Below, piece by piece: positions 1 through 5,049 of a DNA stretch of 11,166 nucleotides (positions are counted from its first letter, which is position 1; every line of letters starts with the position of its first letter). The DNA comes from an uncultured bacterium (GTDB lineage Bacteria > Patescibacteriota > Minisyncoccia > Moranbacterales > GWC2-37-73), in contig CAIPMZ010000043.1 in NCBI GenBank assembly GCA_903866285.1, positions 1-11,166 on the forward strand, given 5' to 3'. The position numbers and the translations under genes are program-made. The notes under the pieces were generated by a model, which had not been told where the DNA came from, made no database searches, and worked only from the letters and a program-made list of their open reading frames with translations.

Positions 1-953
1 AGCAAAGTTTAGCCGGCAAAGGTGAGGATGAAAAAGAGCTTCTGAAAATTTTAACCAGGATTTATCGGGAGCAGCCAAAATTTTGGAGTAAAATTATTAA
101 AGATCTAAAAGGGGTTTCGGAAGAAACCACCACCGGTGTGCATCGGCTTTACCAAATGTTTGAGCAGGGTAGGTTGCTTTTTCCCGCAATTAACGTGAAC
201 GACTCCGTGACCAAGAGCAAGTTTGATAATTTATATGGTTGTCGCGAAAGTTTAGCTGATGGCATTAAGCGGGGGACAGATGTGATGGTGGCTGGAAAAG
301 TCGTGGTAGTTTGCGGTTATGGCGACGTTGGGAAAGGTTGCGCCCAAAGTATGAAAGGGCTTGGTGCGCGGGTTATTATAACTGAAGTTGATCCGATCTG
401 CGCTTTGCAGGCAACAATGGAAGGGTTTGAAGTTAAAACAGTGGAGCAGTCCTTAGCTGAGGCTAATATTTTTGTCACAACCACCGGCAACCGAGACATT
501 ATTACGATTGAACATTTAGAAAAAATGAAGGACGAAGCTATCGTGTGCAACATTGGGCATTTTGATAACGAAATTCAAGTTGAAAAATTAGAAAAATACA
601 AAGGGATTAAAGAAATTAACATTAAACCTCAAGTTGATAAATTTATTTTTCCTGACGGGCATGCTATCGTCCTGCTTTCGCGTGGACGCCTAGTTAACCT
701 TGGTAACGCGACTGGGCATCCTAGTTTCGTCATGAGCGCGTCTTTTACTAACCAGGTCTTGGCTCAGCTGGAGCTTTGGCAAAAAAAACATGCAATCGGA
801 GTTTATACTTTGCCGAAAAAATTAGATGAAGAGGTGGCGCGTTTGCATTTAGAAAAACTTGGCGTGACGCTCACTAAGCTCACGAAAAAACAAGCCCAGT
901 ATATCAACGTACCAGTCGAAGGCCCCTTTAAGCAGGAGCGGTATCGGTACTAA
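1..953 (+). CDS. ahcY: Adenosylhomocysteinase (S-adenosyl-L-homocysteine hydrolase), 5'-truncated by window edge
   Basis: Cytoplasmic NAD-dependent enzyme that splits S-adenosylhomocysteine into adenosine and homocysteine, relieving product inhibition of methyltransferases. The reading frame is open from base 3, giving 316 residues before TAA, against about 430-490 in the family, so the N-terminal quarter lies upstream. Visible family signatures: GVSEETTTGVHRLYQM, the substrate-site segment VNDSVTKSKFDNLYGCRES with its Lys and Asp, the Rossmann loop GYGDVGKG, the acidic end of the next strand (ITEVD), IVCNIGHFDNE with the active-site His, GHPSFVMSASFTNQV, and the C-terminal FKQERYRY that completes the NAD site of the neighbouring subunit. 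The stretch before GVSEETTTG resembles the extra helical insert of many bacterial homologues. A GTG at 138 is inside the domain and is not the start. It is followed by a strong terminator. Identity is near certain. Confidence 0.97.
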   Translation, partial: QSLAGKGEDEKELLKILTRIYREQPKFWSKIIKDLKGVSEETTTGVHRLYQMFEQGRLLFPAINVNDSVTKSKFDNLYGCRESLADGIKRGTDVMVAGKVVVVCGYGDVGKGCAQSMKGLGARVIITEVDPICALQATMEGFEVKTVEQSLAEANIFVTTTGNRDIITIEHLEKMKDEAIVCNIGHFDNEIQVEKLEKYKGIKEINIKPQVDKFIFPDGHAIVLLSRGRLVNLGNATGHPSFVMSASFTNQVLAQLELWQKKHAIGVYTLPKKLDEEVARLHLEKLGVTLTKLTKKQAQYINVPVEGPFKQERYRY

Positions 954-963
954 ATAAAACTCG

Positions 964-997
964 AAAGAAAAAATCCACTTCGGTGGATTTTTTCTTT
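964..997 (+). terminator. Rho-independent terminator of ahcY
   Basis: Perfect 15-bp stem (964-978 with 983-997) closed by the very stable C(UUCG)G tetraloop at 979-982. The 3' arm ends in a T-rich tract (TTTTTTCTTTT). It begins 10 bases after the ahcY stop. The A-rich 5' arm would give a U-tract on the other strand too, so it could act in both directions. Confidence 0.92.
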
Positions 998-1039
998 TAT
1001 CTACAAATATATAGTGCTAAATATGAGAGCAACTTAGCA

Positions 1040-1148
1040 TTTTTACGAACTAGCTTCTTTTTTGGCCATACGAGCGACAGCGAGTCCGAATGGCTAGCCA
1101 TAGTCTTGGGCTAGTCATGTGCTCAAAAAAGAAGCTAGTTCGTAAAAA
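1040..1148. repeat. 109-base element with perfect 25-bp inverted repeat ends
   Basis: Bases 1040-1064 and 1124-1148 are exact reverse complements (outer end TTTTTACGAACTAGC, inner end CTTCTTTTTTG). The 59-base centre contains a perfect 10-bp palindrome TGGCTAGCCA (1091-1100), a second GGCTAG at 1109-1114, and a further short pairing GCCAT/ATGGC. As RNA it would fold into a long hairpin with an internal branched loop. No target-site duplication is visible at its edges and it codes for no transposase, so if mobile it would be a MITE-like passive element. It could equally be a structured RNA or a terminator-like insulator. A 22-codon ORF on the - strand (1050-1118) is probably incidental. Confidence 0.75.
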
Positions 1149-1273
1149 GGGTTTTAAAGAGGAAACTATAATTTTTTAGAAAAACAGATTAAATATAGTT
1201 CAGTTTTTTCCTTTCCTTGTGCCTAAAAAAGCCTTATTATAGCCAAAAAGTGCCTAAAAGGTGGATAAAGTGT

Positions 1274-1302
1274 TTGACTTGGCCGGATTTTGTTGATAGC
1301 CT
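1274..1302 (+). promoter_or_regulatory. Possible sigma70-like promoter for the lysozyme-like gene
   Basis: TTGACT (1274-1279), a 17-base spacer, then TAGCCT (1297-1302) preceded by TG one base upstream (extended -10). It would give a leader of about 70 bases before the ATG at 1380, containing the small hairpin at 1322-1341. The -10 is a poor match, so this is tentative. Confidence 0.3.
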
Positions 1303-1379
1303 TAAATCTGCGTCTTTGGAATGCAAAAGCTGAGCTTTGCAATAAACCCTAAAGACCATTAATTTGTTAAAAATACGAT

Positions 1380-2117
1380 ATGCGTGATCCCTTGTTTTAT
1401 AGGGGGAGAAAATTGTTGAGATTTTTAAAAAATCAAAGGCAACGTTTGTTAGGTTGCGTTAGAAAAAATAAATTAATTTTTTTGATGCTTGGTCTAACTA
1501 GCTTCGTGTTGGTGGGGAAAGTCCTAATTTTAAAAACTACGCCTGAGGCCTACGCGGCTATTAGGGAGGAGGCGATTATTAGGCAGTTAAATTCGCCACT
1601 ACTCGAAAAGAAAAATTTGTTTGGAGCTGGGGACGCTAAAAAACTAACTTTTGATAAGAAAGTAGTTTTTGGAGAAATTACTAAGGCCCAAACAACGGAA
1701 ATGGAAAGTAAGCTTTTTAATATCGTTGGAGACACCCCGATTGCTGAAATGGTGCCTTTTATCGCCAGGCGCGAGAGTAAAGTGGCCGCTTTCTTAGTTG
1801 GGATTGCTAAAAAGGAAAGTAGCTTCGGGCTAGCCTCACCTTCAAAGGGCGGTAGTACCTGCTATAACTATTGGGGCTATAAAGGCACTGGCTCAAGAGG
1901 CACTGCCCTAGGCTACAGCTGTTTCGGAAGCGCCCAAGAGGCAATTCAGATCGTAGGAGACCGCATTGAGGTTTTAGTCGCCAAAGAGCGCAATACGCCA
2001 GCCAAGATGGTAGACACTTGGAAATGTGGCCGAAGTTGCGCGGGTGATCCTGGCGCCCCAAGCTGGGTTTCAACTGTGGCGCTCTACTTTAATAGGATTG
2101 TTAGGATTGAGGGATAG
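1380..2117 (+). CDS. Membrane-anchored lysozyme / glucosaminidase-like cell-wall hydrolase
   Basis: 245 residues. A basic N-terminus (many Arg/Lys in residues 8-31) is followed by one hydrophobic segment at about 32-51 with no cleavage site, so the protein is probably anchored with its C-terminus outside. Residues 52-120 look like a linker. Residues about 121-240 resemble the lysozyme-like fold of endo-beta-N-acetylglucosaminidase-type proteins: AAFLVGIAKKESSFG gives a candidate catalytic Glu at 146, followed by CYNYWGYKG and a GYSCFGSAQEAI segment. Four Cys (161, 181, 216, 220) sit in the outer domain and could form two disulfides. The likely role is cutting or remodelling peptidoglycan, for growth or to let an envelope machine pass; the substrate is inferred. 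The start ATG has no Shine-Dalgarno site. It is monocistronic, ending at the shared terminator opposite thiI. Confidence 0.75.
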   Translation: MRDPLFYRGRKLLRFLKNQRQRLLGCVRKNKLIFLMLGLTSFVLVGKVLILKTTPEAYAAIREEAIIRQLNSPLLEKKNLFGAGDAKKLTFDKKVVFGEITKAQTTEMESKLFNIVGDTPIAEMVPFIARRESKVAAFLVGIAKKESSFGLASPSKGGSTCYNYWGYKGTGSRGTALGYSCFGSAQEAIQIVGDRIEVLVAKERNTPAKMVDTWKCGRSCAGDPGAPSWVSTVALYFNRIVRIEG

Positions 2118-2125
2118 AGTTAGTT

Positions 2126-2179
2126 ATAAAGTTCATAAAGTTCATAAAGTTCATAAAGTTCATAAAGTTCATAAAGTTC
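2126..2179. repeat. Six perfect tandem copies of a 9-bp unit (ATAAAGTTC)
   Basis: Six exact copies (2126-2134, 2135-2143, 2144-2152, 2153-2161, 2162-2170, 2171-2179), then a degenerate seventh beginning ATAACGT. It lies just after the stop of the lysozyme-like gene and before the terminator, so it is transcribed but not translated. Exact identity of all copies suggests recent slippage and likely copy-number variation between strains. Confidence 0.95.
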
Positions 2180-2195
2180 ATAACGTGAATTGGAA

Positions 2196-2227
2196 CAAAA
2201 AAATCCGCCGAGGGGCGGATTTTTTTG
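2196..2227. terminator. Bidirectional terminator between the lysozyme-like gene and thiI
   Basis: Perfect 14-bp stem (2196-2209 with 2214-2227), GC-rich near the loop (ATCCGCC / GGCGGAT), loop GAGG, flanked by seven A on the left and seven T on the right. Each strand therefore reads as a hairpin with a U-tract. The converging genes end at 2117 (+) and 2284 (-), so one structure can serve both. Confidence 0.92.
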
Positions 2228-2283
2228 TTGCTTCAAGTTATGTTTTCGTAGATTCGTGTAACATTCGTAGTTTCGTATCGGTT

Positions 2284-3462
2284 TTACAATTTGATTTTTT
2301 CAACCCCTGCCAAAATTTCGCTGACCATTTTAGGGATGTCGAGGGCTTTTTCGGCTTCGAGAACGGCAGGAAGCTTAGCTCGGGTTTCGGGTTTTTTAGG
2401 CATCAAGCGCGTACAACAATCATCGTGCGCAAGTTTTGAAATATCGTAAGTTCCGATTGCTTTGGCTAGGTTCATGATATCCTCTTTGTCAGTTCCGATG
2501 AGCGGGCGAAAAATTGGCAGCTCGCTAGCCTGGCTAACTACAAAAATATTTTCTAAAGTTTGCGAAGCAACTTGGCCGATGGAATCGCCAGTGACTAAGG
2601 CAAGCGCTCTTTCTTTTTTGGCTAATCTTTCAGCAACTTTCAGCATTAAGCGACGATAAAAAATAATCCGCAAGGACTCGTGGCAACTCAGCATAATTTC
2701 TTTTTGGGCGTCAGCAAAAGGGACGCAGTATAAAATTCCGGAAGATTGATATTTTTTAAGTACGCGGATAAGGTCGGTAACTTTTTCCAGGCTAGCTCGC
2801 GAAGTATAAGGCATTGAATGAAAGTGGATAAAGCGGGTGGTAACGCCTCGGCGCAGAATGCTGAACGCGGCTACGGGCGAATCAAATCCTCCTGACATTA
2901 AAACGAGAGCTCGACCGCCAGTACCAACGGGTAAACCGCCCAGCCCTCTTTTTTTATCCAGCGAAACTAAGGCGTAGTCATTAATAATTGCCAGGAAACA
3001 TTCACAGTCGGGATCTTTAAGGCTAACGGCTTTTTTTCTTTTAAATTTTTCAAAAAGATAGCCACCAACCTCGCGCTGGATTTCTTCGGAGGTCATGGGA
3101 AAGTCCTTGTTTGATCTTTGACAAGTGACTCGAAAAGTTTGGAAATCTTTTGCTTTAATTAACTCCCAGCAGAACGCTTTAATTTCTGCCAAATCCTGCT
3201 TAATGCTGTAGGCGAAAGCGTAGCTGACAATGCCAAAGGTATGCGCAAGGGCGCTCTCAACTTCGTTGAGGCTAGTAAGTCCTTTCTGATTAAGCTTAAT
3301 TAAAATAGCCCCCGAGATTTTTTTTACAAATTCAAAACTACCTGGAGCAAAAGAGTTTAACTGGTCCTTGAGGTTTTTAATCAGACGCGCTTCAAAATAA
3401 TTGCGGTTTTTACCCTTTAGAGAAATTTCCCCATAGCGTACTAGAATGTGATTGGCTTTCAT
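2284..3462 (-). CDS. thiI: tRNA 4-thiouridine synthase ThiI, short form without rhodanese domain
   Basis: 392 residues. ThiI adenylates uridine 8 of tRNA and transfers sulfur to it, forming 4-thiouridine; in some bacteria it also feeds thiamine synthesis. Order of parts: N-terminal ferredoxin-like region with VRYGEISLKGKNR (8-20), THUMP RNA-binding domain (about 55-165), then a PP-loop ATPase with SGGFDSP at 190-196 and TGDSIGQVASQTLEN at 291-305. DDCC at 347-350 carries the cysteine expected to take part in sulfur transfer. The protein ends soon after this domain, so the C-terminal rhodanese domain of the E. coli enzyme is missing, as in Bacillus-type enzymes that rely on a partner cysteine desulfurase. 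No thiamine gene is nearby, which favours the tRNA role. The ATG has no obvious Shine-Dalgarno site. Transcribed convergently with the lysozyme-like gene. Confidence 0.96.
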   Translation of the reverse strand: MKANHILVRYGEISLKGKNRNYFEARLIKNLKDQLNSFAPGSFEFVKKISGAILIKLNQKGLTSLNEVESALAHTFGIVSYAFAYSIKQDLAEIKAFCWELIKAKDFQTFRVTCQRSNKDFPMTSEEIQREVGGYLFEKFKRKKAVSLKDPDCECFLAIINDYALVSLDKKRGLGGLPVGTGGRALVLMSGGFDSPVAAFSILRRGVTTRFIHFHSMPYTSRASLEKVTDLIRVLKKYQSSGILYCVPFADAQKEIMLSCHESLRIIFYRRLMLKVAERLAKKERALALVTGDSIGQVASQTLENIFVVSQASELPIFRPLIGTDKEDIMNLAKAIGTYDISKLAHDDCCTRLMPKKPETRAKLPAVLEAEKALDIPKMVSEILAGVEKIKL

Positions 3463-3529
3463 AATTTTTTTACTAGGAGTATCTTAAAGGAGATTGAACT
3501 CTTAACGTTTGGGTGGCTATCTAATATAA

Positions 3530-3655
3530 ATAGCATGGATGTGTTGAAAAGGAAAGCCTCAGCTAGCAGGCAGTAACGGCTGATAATAAAAAGGTTAATA
3601 CCTCACCGATTTTATCGGGGTGAGCCCTAAGGTATTAATACCCTTTTATTTTTTA
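3530..3655 (+). ncRNA. Candidate small structured transcript with its own terminator
   Basis: Preceded by TTGAAC (3494-3499) and -10-like TATCTA (3518-3523) or TAATAT (3522-3527). Contains a 13-codon ORF from ATG 3535 to TAA 3574-3576 (MDVLKRKASASRQ). The same bases can form a pseudoknot: GCC/GGC (3556-3558 with 3569-3571) plus TCAGC/GCTGA (3559-3563 with 3579-3583). Then comes a long hairpin: AAAAGG/CCTTTT and TTAATACC/GGTATTAA outside (3589-3602 with 3631-3647, one 3-base bulge), and CTCACCGAT/ATCGG..TGAG inside, followed by TTTTATTTTTT. It could be a small RNA, an attenuator-like leader or chance. It matches no RNA family I recognise. Confidence 0.3.
3588..3654 (+). terminator. Probable terminator hairpin with T-rich tail
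   Basis: Two-part stem (3589-3602 with 3631-3647, and an inner stem 3603-3610 with 3614-3623) followed by TTTTATTTTTT at 3644-3654. The right arm contains a perfect 12-bp palindrome GGTATTAATACC (3631-3642). It is longer and more bulged than the other terminators here, so function is less sure. Confidence 0.5.
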
Positions 3656-3666
3656 GTCCTTAAAAA

Positions 3667-3702
3667 CTAAAAATCCTAAAGCATGGGGCTTAGGATTTTT
3701 AG
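3667..3702. terminator. Perfect 13-bp hairpin, terminator-like on the - strand
   Basis: CTAAAAATCCTAA (3667-3679) pairs exactly with 3690-3702, loop of 10 bases. On the - strand the stem is followed by TTTTT, fitting a terminator for transcription entering thiI from the right; on the + strand the U-run lies inside the stem. Confidence 0.5.
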
Positions 3703-4109
3703 AAAGATTGTAGTTCTGAGATAAAGTATTCTTTTAAAAATTGTAATAAAATAATCAGCAAGGGCTGACTGAAATTTGGAAATTGCTTGAAGTCGTAATT
3801 TTATTAAAAAATTTTACTTAAGAGCAATTTGTTGTTTTACAACATTTCAAATTTTATTTCAAAGCGCTACCGGGTTTTTTTATTATCTATTTACCCAATA
3901 AATAATAAAGGCAGTTTTTTGAATTTTATACAAAGTTTATTTATCTTGAACTTGACGTTAAAGAACATGTCACCGTATCTGTAAAGATGGTGATAAAGTA
4001 ATGTTAGCAACTACTAGCAAATAGGTCAAAGATACAGAATATCACGTTTGCCATTAAATGCTTTATATAAGCTCTAAAGTTAACGAAAAAGAATTATTCG
4101 TCAATACTA

Positions 4110-4138
4110 TTGACTATATTTTAATTACCTGCTATCCT
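4110..4138 (+). promoter_or_regulatory. Sigma70-like promoter of the TrmB-type gene, predicted leaderless
   Basis: TTGACT (4110-4115), exactly 17 bases, then TATCCT (4133-4138) with an extended -10 TG at 4130-4131. Seven bases downstream of the -10 is the A of ATG 4145, so transcription probably starts at or next to the start codon. This decides the start of the gene against the upstream ATG at 4058, which would lie before the promoter. Confidence 0.7.
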
Positions 4139-4144
4139 AAACAT

Positions 4145-4879
4145 ATGGAACTAATAAAACATCTAAAAGATATTGGACTTAACGATAAAGAAGCGCGTTG
4201 TTATCTGGCGCTGCTTCCGCTTAATCAAGCCACCGCCTATATGGTGGCGCTTCGCAGTGGGGTTAAAAAACCTACCGCTTACGTAATTTTGGAAAGCTTA
4301 GTTAGCAAGGGCTTTGCCTTGAAAATACCTAGCCAGAAAAAAATTAAATATATGGCGAAATCCCCCAAGGAATGCTTTGCTTTCGCTAGCGAAAAAATTA
4401 AATTGGCCCAAGAGGCTTTGCCAGAACTAATGGCGATTCGTAATAGTATCAGCGATAAACCTAAAGTTTATTACTTTGAAGGGAAGAGTGGTCTCGACCT
4501 TATAGATACAGATATTTTAAAAGTTAAAAGTGAAATTATTTCTTTTACGACGCCACTTTTTGTTATAAATGAAAATGAAAAAACCAGCAAAGCTTACATT
4601 AAAAAAAGAATTGCGACCGGCATTCAGGCCAGAGTAATCGGGCAAGTCTCGGCTGAGGTGCGGGATTTAAAAAAATCAGATAAAGCTGAGTTGCGACAAA
4701 CGAGAATGTTGCCCGCAGAGCTTTTTTCTTCCGAAGTTGAATTAGGTGTTTGTGGCGATAAGGTTTACGTCTCAAATTATAAGAAAAAGTTCGGCCTGAT
4801 TATCGAAGACAAGGATATTAGCGCAACGCTTAAGAAAATTTTTGAAGTAGTTTGGAATAGCGAAAAAATAGTGAAATAG
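4145..4879 (+). CDS. TrmB-family transcriptional regulator
   Basis: 244 residues from ATG 4145. Residues about 1-70 form a winged helix-turn-helix of the TrmB type: LKDIGLNDKEARCYLALL, then AYMVALRSGVKKPTAYVILESL as the recognition region and a KGFALKI wing. Residues about 78-102 are a probable coiled-coil linker for dimerisation. Residues about 107-240 form an alpha/beta domain (KVYYFEGKSGLDLID, IISFTTPLFV, ARVIG, then a final helix), of the kind used for ligand sensing or dimer contacts in TrmB-like proteins; no ligand can be named. No membrane segment or signal peptide. It probably binds DNA as a dimer and may control itself or the radical SAM gene 129 bases downstream; both are inferences from position. 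The start is set by the promoter, and no Shine-Dalgarno site precedes it. Confidence 0.85.
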   Translation: MELIKHLKDIGLNDKEARCYLALLPLNQATAYMVALRSGVKKPTAYVILESLVSKGFALKIPSQKKIKYMAKSPKECFAFASEKIKLAQEALPELMAIRNSISDKPKVYYFEGKSGLDLIDTDILKVKSEIISFTTPLFVINENEKTSKAYIKKRIATGIQARVIGQVSAEVRDLKKSDKAELRQTRMLPAELFSSEVELGVCGDKVYVSNYKKKFGLIIEDKDISATLKKIFEVVWNSEKIVK

Positions 4880-4919
4880 GTAAGTGAAATAATTAGGGCT
4901 GGTAATTGTATAACTAGTG

Positions 4920-4928
4920 TGCTATAAC
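4920..4928 (+). promoter_or_regulatory. Possible extended -10 promoter for the radical SAM gene
   Basis: TGC followed by TATAAC (4923-4928); a second TATAAC overlaps upstream at 4909-4914. No good -35 is seen. The expected start site (about 4935) gives a leader of about 74 bases before GTG 5009 and also falls on ATG 4936 of a short overlapping ORF. Confidence 0.4.
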
Positions 4929-4935
4929 TATTTTA

Positions 4936-5049
4936 ATGACACGGCAAGGCAAGGTGTTTGTCGCGTTTTTATTTTTGGAGAACATTAACAATAAAAAAGA
5001 GGTGCACAGTGGAGCAAGAAAAAAGGATGCTATTTATCCAGCCCTATGA
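4936..5049 (+). CDS. Possible 37-codon leaderless upstream ORF overlapping the radical SAM start
   Basis: ATG at 4936 sits at the expected transcription start of the TATAAC box, and the frame stays open to TGA 5047-5049, 38 bases past the GTG start of the radical SAM gene and in another frame. The product begins MTRQGKVFVAFLFLEN and resembles nothing I know. If translated it could hinder or modulate initiation at 5009. It may be chance. Confidence 0.2.
   Translation: MTRQGKVFVAFLFLENINNKKEVHSGARKKDAIYPAL
4999..5004 (+). promoter_or_regulatory. Shine-Dalgarno site deciding the radical SAM start
   Basis: GAGGTG, with GAGG six bases before GTG 5009. Other starts in the window lack such a site, so it is informative here. 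Confidence 0.6.

Larger units (their letters stand above)
954..1379. other. 426-base intergenic spacer between ahcY and the lysozyme-like gene
   Basis: Contains the ahcY terminator (964-997), the long inverted-repeat element (1040-1148), an AT-rich stretch with loosely repeated GCCTAAAA / GCCAAAA words (about 1220-1260), a possible promoter (1274-1302) and a small imperfect hairpin (about 1322-1341, TGCAAA.GCT / AGCTTTGCA with one bulged A). No credible protein gene or tRNA is visible in it. Confidence 0.7.
3463..4144. other. 682-base AT-rich spacer between divergent thiI and the TrmB-type gene
   Basis: No credible protein gene and no tRNA. It must hold promoters for both directions. Seen here: a possible small terminated transcript (3494-3654); a perfect 13-bp hairpin (3667-3702); a TCAGC-AAGG-GCTGA hairpin (3755-3768); an imperfect pairing of AAATTGCT (from about 3779) with AGCAATTT (ending 3830); GTTGT-TTT-ACAAC (3831-3843); and a bulged hairpin with a GTAA loop (3970-3993). 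From about 3700 the composition is markedly more AT-rich than the neighbouring genes, so some of these pairings are expected by chance. An upstream in-frame ATG at 4058 would extend the TrmB-type gene into this spacer, but the promoter at 4110-4138 argues against it. Confidence 0.6.

Noticed and set aside
1050..1118. 22-codon ORF on the - strand inside the inverted-repeat element
   Set aside because: It is too short, has no ribosome site, and is explained by the repeat structure.
1040..1148. Integron attC site
   Set aside because: The inverted ends lack the RYYYAAC/GTTRRRY core sites and no integrase or cassette array is present.
2026..2439. 137-residue + strand ORF with a Val-His-Lys repeat
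   Set aside because: It arises from the 9-bp tandem repeat, the terminator and the antisense of thiI; it has no coding character of its own.
3549..3585. Resemblance of GGAAAGCCTC...GCAGGCAGTAACGGCTG to the 5' part of RNase P RNA or a c-di-GMP-I riboswitch
   Set aside because: Only a few short words match. The remaining conserved RNase P blocks and the riboswitch stem GGCAAACC are absent, and the unit ends in a terminator after about 70 bases.
4058..4144. 29-residue N-terminal extension of the TrmB-type protein from ATG 4058
   Set aside because: The good promoter at 4110-4138 lies inside it, and the winged-helix domain begins naturally at Met 4145.
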